A stretch of 64,000 bases of DNA from Liolophura sinensis. Taxonomy: Eukaryota > Mollusca > Polyplacophora > Chitonida > Chitonidae. The stretch lies in the NCBI RefSeq assembly GCF_032854445.1, contig NC_088304.1:24069704-24133703 (forward strand), given 5' to 3'. Positions 24,720-36,036 of the stretch are shown here, in pieces (position 1 is the first letter of the stretch; every line of letters starts with the position of its first letter). The position numbers and the translations under genes are program-made. The notes beneath the pieces were generated by a model. The model worked only from the letters and a program-made list of their open reading frames with translations. It searched no databases and was not told the DNA's origin.

Positions 24720-24990
24720 CCTTGGAGGCAAAGAACAGCCGATAGTGTTTTCCATTGTGGTCTTGGTGGTAAAAAGCGGCCGATGATGTTCTGTTGTGTG
24801 GTTTGGTAGCAAAAAGCAGCCGATGATGTTCTCTTGTGTGGTCTTAGTGGCAAAGAGCGGCGGATGGTGTTCTCTTGTACGGCCTTAGTGCAAAAAGCGG
24901 CCGATGATGTTCTGTTGTGTGGCCTTAGTGGCAAAAAGCGGCCGATGATGTTCTCTTGTATGGTCTTAGTGGCAAAAAGCGGCCGATGGC
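24720..24990 (+). repeat. 41-bp minisatellite, copy 2 type (about 7 units)
   Basis: Units built on GCGGCCGATGATGTTCT plus GTGGTCTTAGTGGCAAAAA, period about 41 bp. One further unit lies at 25214-25265, beyond a family C insertion. It is positionally homologous to the 18.6-kb array, but a different unit variant has been amplified. Confidence 0.9.
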
Positions 24991-25213
24991 AATTAACATC
25001 TGTATATTTTAACTAATTCTGCTTAAGCCATGGTGCTGGGGATCGCGGAATTTGCTACCATTTATGTATGTACATGGAGAGTTAGATTAAAACCCAGACT
25101 GAGGTAAACTGACAAGAGCCTGTATTTCACCGTTACGTGTGACCATTTGCCAGCTATCAAACTGTCGTCGCTGCTCTGGTTTTACATTCTATGCTGTGCG
25201 TCTTCAATTATAT
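24988..25213 (-). repeat. Family C copy inserted inside the copy 2 minisatellite
   Basis: Interrupts a 41-bp unit: the array stops at GCGGCCGATGG and resumes with TCACTTGTGAGATCATGG. It runs from CAATTAACATC to CTTCAATTATAT, giving one natural boundary pair for the family. Confidence 0.8.
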
Positions 25214-25417
25214 TCACTTGTGAGATCATGGTGGCAAAAAGTGGCCTCTGGTGTTCTCTTGTGTAGTCTTACATGATGTTTGATTATGATCACTTGCCTT
25301 TCCCATATATGACATATGTCATACGTCGCAGAGTTCACAAGTGACTCGCCAAAGGTCTGAGGTTTATCACAGGCTCTACCCATGAAACAGGTCATTTAAG
25401 TAAATATCTTTATGTAT

Positions 25418-25560
25418 GTAATATAATTAAAAACGTACAGCGTAGTGAGTTAAACCAGAGCAATGTGATCCACACCAGCTGTCAACCGCAAGTAGTCACA
25501 CGTGACCGATGAAATACGACTTCTTGTGTTATTCTACCTCACCAGTAGTAAGTAAGTAAG
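25418..25560 (+). repeat. Family C fragment
   Basis: ATTAAAAACGTACAGCGTAG to CTACCTCACCAG. Its start matches the C copy at 26.99 kb. Confidence 0.7.
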
Positions 25561-26984
25561 TAAAAATTAAAGTAAGTATTAAATCAAAAAGCATAGAGAC
25601 AAATATCCATTGTGCCTTTGATGCTTGTCTTTACAATAGCCGTGTTTTTCAAGTTTATAAAGAAAGAACGTTACATTTGCCTGGGTTGGTCTTCCAAGCA
25701 AACCGGTTGGTAACATACATCTATATGACCAATTTGTCATTTCCCGCAGAAACGTTCCCCAAATAACACGAGAAGGATTTTTAATACGTCGAGTAGATAC
25801 ACTGTAGCTGTTACAATTGTTCTTCGGTTTAGTCTGATCTTGAGGGACTGTTTTCGGCAGGCATGTGCCACTGAGCAGAGTGACAGATTGGAACAGGCTT
25901 AGGACGTTAACATATCTCGCGGAGAGGGCCTGGGATGGATATGGGTCTATTTCAGTACGGGATTACCTTTCAAGGCAATACGCAATGACAGCAAGGATAT
26001 TGGATGCCAGGAAATAGATGGAAAGGTCCAAGGACGTCAAACCGCTTGTACTTATTCATTGCCGTGGCAATACCATTTGATAAAGACCCACTCTGAAATG
26101 CTTGAATCTGACGACAGCAGGAGGGAAGGTACAGGGGCTATTTTCTGACTGCCAAACCCCGGTGACAAACAGCACCCATTACCGAAAAAGGGTGCGCTGA
26201 GGGGCCTGGGGACAATTGGTAAGCGGGTGGACATTGACAGATCCCAGTCTATCTACCACTGGCTTGCTGACAAGCTGTTTAGCAAATTCTGGCTTTGGGA
26301 CAGTCACATTTATTCGTCTGCGAACCACTTAAAGATTTATTAAAACGTATAGACAAGGCGATACTGACAGGCTAGTGGTGCTCCTCGATCACAATACGCC
26401 AAGTGTCTCCGATCGATCGCAGTAACTGCTGGCAAAATATCGGAAATAACTTGAGGAAAATGAATAATTCATACAAACCATATGGCCGAGAACTGACTGG
26501 AGGGTGCAAGGTGGATTGGGGTGTCACCAATATGTGATAAGGACTTATGTGTTTGGATCAATATGTGTATGAGTTCGTCCTGTAATCATTCTTGTCATTA
26601 GATGCCATTAGAGAGTGGGGTGACGTAAACATGTTATAGTCTTCGTCTTTGAGCCGGGAGATCCGGGTTGAATACCCACTGACTATCGGAATTAAAATGG
26701 TTCTTCGTTCCACTTCACTTTAAGGATTTAGCAGTAGACTGTGTACCTACATGATCTTTTGGCGAGATCCTGTCAGCAGCCGACTTCCGAGTGTCGAATT
26801 AGATCTGTTTATCAATGCCGTATGTGTTAAAGCAAATCCTACCCTGAGAGATTTCGTTACTGCCACACGGAAGGAACGCTTTGGAGATTTATACAGGAAG
26901 CCTTTCACAGAGGAAAGACGCATGCACCGCTTACAAATGATAACGAGTGAAACACGCATGAAACATGTCTATGAATATCTTTAA

Positions 26985-27560
26985 GTATGTAATATAATTA
27001 AAAACAGGGGCTTCCGCGGCTCAGTTGGTTAGCGCGCTAGCGCAGCGTAATGACCCAGGAGTCTCTCAACAATGCGGTCGCTGTGAGTTCTAGTCCAGCT
27101 CATACGTGGGAAGGTTTGCCAACACGACGGATGGTCGTGGGTTTCCTCCGGGCTCTGTCCGGTTTCCACCCACCATAGTGCTGGCCGTCGTCGTATAAGT
27201 GAAATATTCTGGAGTACGGCGTAAAACACCAATCCAATAAATAAATAATTAAAAACATACAGCGTAGTGAGTTAAACCAGAGCAATGTGATGTTTGGCAA
27301 GTAGTTACGGTAAATACGGCTACGGCATAGAGAGTAAAACCAGACCAGCCACGACAATGTGATGTCTGGCAAATGGTCAGATGTAACCAGTGAAATACGA
27401 CCTCTTACCAATATACCTCAGGTAGGGTTTTATTTTAACTGTATATGTTAATGCTTTATTGGTAGCAAACTACACGCCCTTTGGCACCATGTCGTATGTA
27501 GTATTAAATAAACAAAAAATGGAGTGATGTTAATCGGAATTTATTAGATTTCACTGGTTC
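26985..27560 (+). repeat. Family C copy interrupted by a full SINE A
   Basis: Starts GTATGTAATATAATTAAAAAC, is split by SINE A (27007-27245), then resumes ACATACAGCGTAGTGAG with two sub-repeats and continues to TTATTAGATTTCACTGG. Confidence 0.8.
27007..27245 (+). mobile_element. SINE A, full-length, with 12-bp target-site duplication
   Basis: tRNA-like head with A-box-type GGTTAGCGCGCTAGCGCAGC and B-box-type GAGTTCTAGTCC, then the family body and a tail ending CCAATAAATAAA. It is flanked by perfect 12-bp repeats TAATTAAAAACA (26995-27006 and 27246-27257). It is inserted into a family C copy. Confidence 0.9.
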
Positions 27561-27774
27561 AGGGCTTTAAAAAAGATAAAAAAAAAGAAGTGTTGTGTCC
27601 AAGAGACATTGCACGATGACCTACCAATTTACAGTGTATACAGACAACATATCTAACATTAGTTGCTATATATGTATGTAATTCAAGTAGTACCAGTATG
27701 GACTCCACTCGGTATGGAATGCCGGTCTCTCGCCCAAGTATCATATGTCATCATGATTCGAAGAAAACATACAT

Positions 27775-30440
27775 ATATTTAAAGCATGTCTTTTTGGTTT
27801 TGGTAACGCCTCCTGGATATAATATTTCATGCCGAGGTGAAACATACTCAGCAATGGTGATTACCGCTTTGAAGTAATCTGGGGACAATGGTAGGAACTA
27901 GAGGTGTAGGTTCTGCCACGGTTTTTAAGAACAGCCTGTAGGTTACACATGCGCAGTTCAAGCAGTTGGGTTCAAGATTTGGCTCCAAACTGAAGAGTGT
28001 AGGAGCACTGATTGGTTAATACTGCGACATAGATAATTTAGGTTGTTGATGCACCACAAATTCCTGCACTGTAAGTTTGCACCTAATTAAAATATACCAG
28101 GATTTTGTGTTTCGGATAGAGGTGAAAACTTTTTGCCGGTGTTGTTTAGGGCATATATATTTTGGTGATTGGAATTAACAAATATAATACATAAATAGCA
28201 AGGAAAATCAAGGCGCTTGTGTAAACTGTATTAACAGCTTATGATGCTACTTCTTACGATCTGGCACTTGTCCTTGCTCATTTCGTTAAAAGCCACGTGT
28301 TGTTAAAGATATGTGTTTTATGTGTCTTTTAGGAATCGGCCAGGGCTTCTCTGCTCGTTTATGGTCTAAAAGCTGCTTCACCTGAGCCCGGTGTCCTTAA
28401 TGGGGACATGTGGGTGATAGTCAGTGAGTGGGGAACAGCCGATGGATTCGCGGGATACCCTGATTTACTCTGGTTTACTGTCTTGTTAGTGGAAATAAGT
28501 GTCAAGGAGACACAAAGAATTAGGTCTTATTCTACCTCACCAGTACCGGCAAAGCCGTAAGTATTAAACCGGGAAGCTTGATCCACATAGAAACAAATAA
28601 TCCATTGTGTGTTTCATATTTGACTTTGCAATAGCCGTATTTAAAGTTTATCTAGACAGAACTTTCCATTTGCCTGCACGCTGTGTTGGACTTCTCAAGG
28701 AACCGGCAGAGAAGTTGGTAATATACATCTATATGACTATTTGTCATTTCCCTTAGAAACGTTCCCCAAATAACATTCCAATTGTTCTCCGGTTTAGTCT
28801 GATCTTGAGGGACTGTTTTGGGCAGACACGCGCGACTGAGTAGAATGACAGATTGGAACTGGCTTAGGGCGTTAACATATCTCCCGGAAAGGGATGGATA
28901 TGGGTCTATGTCAGCACGGGATTACCTTTCAAGGCGTTCACTGAATATGCAATGACAGCAAGGATATTGCAAGCCAGGAAGTAAATACAGAAGTCCAAGG
29001 ACACAAACCCCTTTGCATTTACTCATTGCCTTAACATTACCTTCTGGGAAAAGTCCAATTTGAAATGCTTGAATCTCACGATTGAAGGAGGGGGGCTACA
29101 GATGCTAGTTTAAGACAAACAGCAACCATTATCCACTAGCTTGCTGTCGAACTGGCTTAGGGCGTTAACATCGAACTGTTTATCAAAACAATGACAGAGA
29201 GTCACATTATTAAAGCGTATAGACAGGGCGATAATGACAGGCTAATGGTGCTCCTCGAGCAGAATACGCCAAATACCTCCGATAACTGCCCGAAAAGATT
29301 GGAAATAACTTGAGTGAGTGCTTGGGGTTTAACGTCGTACGACAACAATTTTTCAGTCATATGACGACGAAGGAATCCATAGGGTATATGTAATTTGCCT
29401 CCTTGTAGCAGGACGGATTCCACCGCTATTTTATCTAGTGCTGCTTCACTGAGACGACTTACCGAAGGCAAGTAAGGCCCGAGCCATTATACTGATCAGT
29501 CAATCAGTCGTTACAGTATCCCCTTGATGCTGAACGTTACCACTTCCTCCTTTAAACGTGTGATTCGACCAAGGATTGATCCTGGATCTACCGCTCCCGA
29601 AGCGGACGCTCTCCCAACTGTGCTATCCGGGACGGTTGGAAATAACTTGAGGATCATGAATAGCTCATACGCACCATATGGTTGAGAACTAACTGGAATG
29701 TGTGAGGTAGAATGGTATATCACCAACCTGTAATAAAGACATACATGTGCAGGGAATTAGCGACACATGTCTGGGATTCATAGAAGTCCAAATTGTTACA
29801 ACCTGAAACTCAAAATTGAGTTTTTGTCTGGTCCGGATTCAGTTTATTTATATTTTGAACGCCGACGAGTTTAATTCCGCTTTAACCACCCGTGATTTTG
29901 TGAAGGTTAAAGTATGTATGATTTACCGGTATGTATGTGTGTATATGAGAGAGAGAAAAAAAGTTGAACTTCTTTTGAGGTTCTATTATGGCCTTGATTT
30001 TGCTGTTGATACATAGATATACTTTTACAAGTGTATGGCCCTGATCAGAGACATACATTGTACAGTAAAATAGTTATAAATCAAATTGATTCATATTCAG
30101 TTGTTAGTTGCTATAGTACAGGAATGAACATATAGGGCCTATAGAGGGGCTGCATGTGACATCCTCACTCTGCCAGAACATGTATGTTTTTTCCTGTACT
30201 ATAACAACCAACAGCTGATCATGAACCAGTTTGGTTTCTAACTATTTATTGTACAATGTATATTATAGCAAATCCTGCCTGTTATGATAGCTTTCGTCAT
30301 CGCCACGTGGAAGGAACGCTTTGGAGATACATGTAGCTAGCCTTTAACAGAGAAAAGAAACACACATGCCCCGCTAACCAATGATAACGAGTGACATTCT
30401 CAGCAACTCGACGTTCGCTTGGAAAAATTCCGAATGGATA
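27775..30440 (+). repeat. Segmental duplication, copy 3
   Basis: Partial third copy starting at the equivalent of 19415 in copy 1. It shares GGATATGGGTCTATG-type sequence near 28890 with 20450 and 25935. SINE B is inserted at 29315-29635, splitting sequence that is continuous in copy 2. Like copy 2, it ends against family C sequence. Confidence 0.8.
29315..29635 (-). mobile_element. SINE B, full-length, with 16-bp target-site duplication
   Basis: On the minus strand it begins with a tRNA-like head (TAGCACAGTTGGGAGAGCG, GATCCAGGATCAATCC) and runs through the family body to the terminal GTTAAACCCCAAGCACTCAC. Flanked by perfect 16-bp repeats TTGGAAATAACTTGAG at 29299-29314 and 29636-29651. The uninterrupted sequence exists in duplication copy 2 near 26440. 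Confidence 0.92.
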
Positions 30441-30520
30441 TAAAATACTTTAACATGGGAAGTAAAACCAGAGTCTGATAGTTTGTTAATGGTTACTTGA
30501 AACCGGTGAAATCCAGGCTG
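30440..30520 (+). repeat. Family C fragment
   Basis: AGTAAAACCAGAGTCTGATAG to GAAACCGGTGAAATCC, at the 3' limit of duplication copy 3. Confidence 0.55.
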
Positions 30521-30634
30521 TAGTATGTCCCATACTAAGACAATTAACGGAGATCGGACTGCAAGAAGGGCCACACGAACTCCGTCGTCCGCGTATTATG
30601 ATTATTATTAATTTTTTTTTATTTATCTATTTGT

Positions 30635-30894
30635 TTATTTATTTGATTGGTATTTTAAGCTTTACTCAAGAATATTTCACTTATACGACGGCGGCCAGCA
30701 TTATGGTGGGAGGAAACCGGGCAGAGCCCGAGGGAAACCCACGACCATCCACATGTTGCTGAAAGACCTTCCCACTTATGGCCGGAGAGGAAGCCAACAT
30801 GAGCTGTGCTTGATCTCACAGCAACCGCATTGGTGAGAGGCTCCTGGATCATTACGCTGCGCTAGTGTGCTAACCAACCGAGCCACGGAGGTCC
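30635..30894 (-). mobile_element. SINE A, near full-length
   Basis: Complete from the AT-rich tail (30635) through the body (GGCGGCCAGCATTATGG) to the tRNA-like head ending GAGCCACGGAGG. It is followed directly by an (ATT)n run and lies just downstream of the secreted-protein gene. Confidence 0.85.

Positions 30895-30896
<2 letters not shown>

Positions 30897-30934
<38 letters not shown>
30897..30934 (+). repeat. (ATT)n microsatellite
   Basis: Starts at the head end of the SINE A copy at 30635-30894. Confidence 0.95.
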
Positions 30935-31054
30935 CACACCAATGCCCCAAATGTACAAACAGTGAAAGCGGCGGAATCTACAAATACCTTGTCCAACTAT
31001 TACATACAAAAAACCGGAAAGAACAATAAATATGTTTCACAATAATTTTAGTAA

Positions 31055-31060
31055 TTTATT
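31055..31060 (-). terminator. Poly(A) signal AATAAA of the secreted-protein gene
   Basis: A canonical AATAAA on the minus strand lies about 150 bases past the stop codon (31214-31212), giving a short 3' UTR that would end near 31035. Confidence 0.55.
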
Positions 31061-31211
31061 TTCGTGTCTTACACACTCACATACAAAAAGTTGCACTAGG
31101 CTGTGTAATACCTTCAGGCAGGCCTGCCGTTCTTAAGTTTAGACAACATAGCGTTAGTAATGATAGGCTAGCTCAGTATTTGTAGTCGTAGTTCCCTTTG
31201 TAACTGGGGCC

Positions 31212-32352
31212 TTAGTAATGGTACTGGTTCCCGTAGTAGCCACCGTAATAGTTAGGCCCGCCATAAGTATTGTGACCTCCATAATAACCACGTTTTCCAT
31301 AGTACTGCGGGAACCTCTTTCGGTAGATAGGGCCTTTTCGGTTCGAGTTCCTCTGGGAGAAGTCGTTACGCGACAACGAGAAGGGGTAGAATACCTGCGA
31401 AGTGTGCACCTGTGGTAAAACTGCCCTGCGCTGAGGGTAAATGAATGGTGGCCGGCCAAAGCCGAAGGAACCCTTCCTTCCTCCGAATTCTTCTGAACTG
31501 TAATATTCGTCAGCTAAAACGACGAAAGAGTGAAAATGATGAATAAATACACACCTGCTGTAGTAATTCATTCCGATTCGAAGATTTATTTAGGCCCTTC
31601 TCTGGACGTCCATTGACATGGACTTTTCCAACAACGCTGCTCTGAACAGTTCTACTTACGTTTAAGTATGGGAGTATGGCTCTTTTCAGTTCTGCAGTTA
31701 ATTTTGATTGTAAAATTTCGGAAGCGTTACTCTTTAATGCCATTTTATAATAGAAATAAAACATATGTCTTAAATAACATAGTGTAAGTTTCTCTATTTC
31801 TGATATATCATGCTTCTTGGGCTCTTGATAACGAGTGTACCTACTGTGCCCAATGAATCGTTGAACATGAAAATGAAATGATTCAGGGGAGACTATTCAA
31901 GTTTGACAAAGTACTAAACGTTTCAAGCCTCATGGTTACCTACCCCTTAGTTTGATCGTATCACTTCTCAGAGAAGATATCGATGACGCCCATTAGAGTC
32001 CGTAGTGATCCATGTGTGTAAATCCCTAACACACGCCAAATATATAAGGTTTTTCGACTTTCGTCTTCGGTCTTTGTCAGAAGAGCATTCATTCATTCTA
32101 TTATGGCCTTTCGTTTCACAATGGAATAAGGTACCGTTGGATTGTCTTTCAAGAAGCGAAGATTTCATGAACGTTTAACTCTATGCAAACTCTTTTTCTA
32201 CATATATACTTACAACGTTTGACAATCCTGTGCTCCTCCGCTTCGCCCTCTTCTAGTTTTTCGCCTCCTTTATTCTCTTCTAAGGGAACTGCCCTGGAAT
32301 GCGTGACAGCCAGGATAAAAAGTCCGGCTACGAGGAAAACCCACTGGTTCAT
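31212..32352 (-). CDS. Secreted Tyr/Gly-rich precursor protein (two coding exons, 146 aa)
   Basis: Coding exons are 32352-32214 and 31513-31212 on the minus strand, separated by a 700-bp intron with a good GTAAGT donor and a pyrimidine-rich TTTTAG acceptor. The junction is phase 1 and restores a serine at residue 47. Residues 1-21 form a signal peptide (hydrophobic VFLVAGLFILAV core). Residues 22-44 form a Glu-rich propeptide ending in KR at 45-46, a furin-type site. The remaining 100 residues are basic and aromatic, with dibasic sites at 75-76, 111-113 and 120-121 and a C-terminal tail rich in YYGG-like motifs. The segment FPQYYGKR (114-121) has the Gly-Lys-Arg form of an amidation and cleavage site. 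The start codon sits in a good ACCATGA context just after a splice acceptor. I do not recognise the family. It could be a matrix or adhesive structural protein, or a peptide precursor. The gene structure is much surer than the role. Confidence 0.8.
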
Positions 32353-32716
32353 GGTGAATGTTCTGTTTCCTGAAAAGAAAATTATTTGATCGTTAAATTA
32401 TTTGGCCTAGTGATGAGGTGAAACCCTAAATAGTTTGCTTATCCGATGGTGAGTAGGTTTGTGTGTTGAGGAGAAATGGAGCGGAGTCCCAGTAAAACCA
32501 ACTCCCTACGCCATATCACCTGATAAAAAAACTCCTGTAATAAACTGCTAGATCTGGATTCGATCTCGTTACCTCACTCTTGAAGAGCCGGCAGATACAC
32601 GGACATTTACGACAATTAGGCTAGCAAAGGGTCTTCATTAATGTAGAAATGCTTTCACTTACTGAAATTACAATAATGTACTTAATAAAGACAACTAAGT
32701 AATTTTGGTCATATCC

Positions 32717-32870
32717 TCCCCGGTCATATGTGGGAAGGTATGACCGCTAATGGTCGTGGGTGTCCTCTGGACTCTGCCCGTTTTCCTTCCACCATAATAT
32801 GCTGAGCGCCGTCGTATAAGTGAAATATTTTTAAATGCAGCGTATATCACGGATAAAATAAATAAATTTA
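32717..32870 (+). mobile_element. SINE A body/tail fragment in intron 1 of the secreted-protein gene
   Basis: Body from TATGTGGGAAGG to the tail AAAATAAATAAAT, opposite in strand to the host gene. Confidence 0.75.
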
Positions 32871-33197
32871 TTTATTCTCATTTTAAACTAGAGGTATTCT
32901 AGACAAGCACGGACAATTCGAATCGATTAACGAGTACAGGCATTCTGCCAAAGTTATAGGGTAACTTATTTAATATCGACATAGTTGATTTCATATCAAC
33001 GTAAGGTATAACCGAAAAAATATCAAAACAGGTTTACTAAATTTAAAGATGAAATCAAATTTTAAAGACCAGGTATAAACATAACCTTCCCCTCTCCCCA
33101 ATGTATTCCTTACATCCAAAATAATAACTGATTATTTCGATTTAAAATGAATAGCAAAGAAAAGTTTTACCATAGAGCAGCTTAACTGGTAACTTAC

Positions 33198-33258
33198 CTG
33201 TTGCTTCAGGACCGAACTCTAAATTCAGTGCTCTTCAAGGATTGATTCCAGCGGAGTT
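33198..33258 (-). other. Non-coding first exon of the secreted-protein gene
   Basis: The sequence downstream of the TATA box on the minus strand has no ATG before a strong donor (CAACAG then GTAAGT, intron starting at 33197). The next acceptor, TTTTCTTTTCAG, ends at 32370, so exon 2 begins at 32369, 17 bases before the start codon. The roughly 830-bp first intron contains a SINE A fragment. The 5' end is inferred from TATA spacing and is approximate. Confidence 0.6.
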
Positions 33259-33283
33259 GTCGTGTCGATGGTCTGCGCCGCTC

Positions 33284-33349
33284 TTTATATTGCCACATTG
33301 CTCACACACAAGCGTCCGGTTTTTTTTTCTGTATTAATCCTGATTGGTT
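33284..33349 (-). promoter_or_regulatory. TATA and CCAAT promoter of the secreted-protein gene
   Basis: On the minus strand TATAAA lies at 33289-33284, and an AACCAAT CCAAT-box match lies about 55 bases further upstream (33349-33343). Initiation would be expected near 33258. A strong TATA plus CCAAT arrangement is typical of tissue-specific, highly expressed secreted-protein genes. Confidence 0.6.
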
Positions 33350-36036
33350 AATCAGAGAAGACTAACCTTGTGTAGAAAAAGAGAAAATAATGGCCTGTTT
33401 CTGTCCTCTGCGCAGCCCATGTTAGGAATAAATCAGGCCCCTCCTAACAATACCCAGGGTCACGGAAATATAAAATAAGCACGAATGCAATCCTATTGAC
33501 CTTAAGTCGACTTAGACAGTTTTTTAATTCATAGTTTAGAACAGTAACGTTAAAGCGTGCGAATGGATTGCTAATGAGCGATCGGTTAAAAACTTCCTCA
33601 GACATCTGCTATATTTGTAACGTCTCACATAGATGTTGTGACTTATTTCAAGGCTCATTCCCTAATAGGCTATGTGCATGTAGAAAAAGTCACGGAACGA
33701 CTTGACTGAATTTAGTCTTAATTGAAATCTGATCGTTAGGATATATGCTAGAGATACACAGTTATGATATATATGTATTAAAATGAGCTGAAAAGATAAG
33801 ATGTACAAAAACACGAAAAACTGATACATATTTTCTCACATTCACGATTTGTAATGCGCAGACATATTCTTCTGTATGGAGATCTATCAAGAATTAACCC
33901 GCGTTCTGTTCATTGATTTAACTGCTGACTGATTGATTGTAAATGGCTATATCCACGTATACGATTTGACCCCTAACTATTTTTACACAAGCGTTTATGT
34001 TTTTTGCGTTTTCTTTTCACAATCGGTATTTGCGTAATACGAATGAAATGCTTAAAAAATTGATACCTGCTATAGGATATTAATACCTTGGATCTCATCA
34101 ATGATAACTTGTGTATTAATAGAGCTAATAATGGGTGAGTACATCAGGGACAAATTGTATAAAAACCCCAGACAAATCAAGATTACAACTACTCATTGCT
34201 ATGAGTTTCGTTAAAAAAAGATTTCTACACGTCTGGCATCACATGGTTTGGAGTCTTTATGCTCTTGCTTAATTTTTTTTTTTTTACAAAATCTTGAGAC
34301 ACGCAGGCCAAAACTACAGACTATTTTCTTCATGATTATTATGATGCAAGAATATTTCGTATACTTCGGAAATTTGTCGACGCTTGTATGGAATAGCCTG
34401 ATGGACGTACACCTTTGAAATTAAATGCAACTAAACTCAATTCAAACTTATGAGATCACAAAAACATAGCTTTATAACCTGTTTAAGTTTTCCAGTTTGG
34501 CGCATGGCTCTTCGTCCACTAGATCAAGAGATTAAGTCGAGCTTACACCGGTTCTGCTGCGGTTTTGCTTTAGGAAGTTTGTCAGGATACACCAACATAG
34601 TCCACTAAGCGTAAAACTTCATTGGTGTACTGAAACATAAAAGTATTTTGTAACGCCCATTGGGCATGACAGCGGCCAGTTGACTTTGTTCATGATGTTA
34701 AGTACTCGTATTACAACACACATGCAAAACAATAAGATATAGTCAAGGAAACAAATCATCGACGACAGTGTGATATCACCATAACTGATGAAACCCGTCA
34801 CTTAACCTCAGTTAGTGTTTTATTATAACTGCTCACGTAAAAGTATGAACAATAGAACTTATACGTCCTCCTCCTGTCTGCACGTGACCTTTTCGCTTCT
34901 TGTTTTGCGCTTTACTTATCGAAATTTTTCCAACCAGCATAAAGAATGGGAAATATCCTTCCGTGATTGCCGAAAACGACGCCATTTTAGGGTGTGGCGG
35001 AATTTCAATTTACATAGTTTTCTCCACATAAGGGGATTTAAGGCATTAAAACGATTGGGAAATTGAAATTGTGAAATTGTGAAATGTTGCATTGTACGAA
35101 AATTTGCACATCTGCACGCTCTGTTGTGAACACTGTGCGTAGGAACATTACTGGGCGGACAATATTTCGTATGACCCTGCATCTTTTCAGTGATGTGTGT
35201 GACATCTATACACATATCTACAAGAAAAAAATGTGGAATGTGAGTAATATGTAATTAAAGTATGTGGTAAAAATACGGTTTGCTTAGTCAACCGTATATA
35301 CCCGATTCGAACTCGTCACACGGCTGACTGCACACGCGAGGTCAGGGAAATCCTAACTAAAGTTTTGCACTCCTCAGTTTCTCCAAAAATATACCTGTAA
35401 TTTAAAGCTAAATCATGTGATATTACAAAATATATCATATCGCAACATATATTAGTAAATTAAATACAGTTTTACCCAATATGACTGCAACCCTTACAGT
35501 TTTCATAATTGAAAACTTTGCACTCCTGAAGGTTTCGCGACAATATAGTCACCTGCCATTTAAAACATATATCATTCATAATTAATCAATTAAATACTGT
35601 TTTGCCAAAAATAATTACAACACTGTCTTCAAAGAGCGTTCTCATGATTGAGAACTTTGCCCTGTGAACATTGTATGAATTCTACAAATTTAATTTTAAG
35701 AGTTTGATAGGAGTGGAAATAACATGAAGGTCAGCTTAGCCGTTTTCCAACAATGTCTAAGACAACTAAGAAATGTTGTCGAAATAAATTATAAGATCAA
35801 GGCGTTTAAATCTGTGCAAGCAAAATTTCGAAGATAATTGAAGTTAACTCGTTATAATATCCAGTCATATACATGGGTCATGATCTTCATGGTTAATTTA
35901 TGTGTTTTTGATTCTGAATTCTAAAAGTGAAAGATTTTAAAAGATTAAAATTGAACTGCCATTTTTGCCAGCATAAACTTCATAATTTCAAAAATGATCT
36001 GGACGGGAAACGTGTACTTGAATCTATCTAAACAGA
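33350..36036. other. No recognised gene upstream of the secreted-protein promoter
   Basis: AT-rich, mostly unique. A family C fragment at 34750. Overlapping short frames at 34815-35215 on both strands are unrecognised. Confidence 0.6.
34750..34875 (+). repeat. Family C fragment
   Basis: CGACGACAGTGTGATATCAC, TTAACCTCAGTTAGTGTTTT, ACTGCTCACGTAAAAG. Confidence 0.65.

Larger units (their letters stand above)
22240..26975 (+). repeat. Segmental duplication, copy 2
   Basis: Diverged copy of the 14.8-kb segment. It lacks the equivalent of 19260-20090 and of most of 15607-16895. It has its own insertions: a plus-strand SINE A tail (23465-23612) and family C copies (24988-25213, 25418-25560). Its 3' end (26440-26590 and 26830-26960) matches copy 3 at 29640-29750 and 30255-30400. 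Confidence 0.85.

Noticed and set aside
26751-26984. 77-residue frame in duplication copy 2
   Set aside because: The homologous stretch in copy 3 (30255-30400) contains stops and indels, so coding constraint is not supported.
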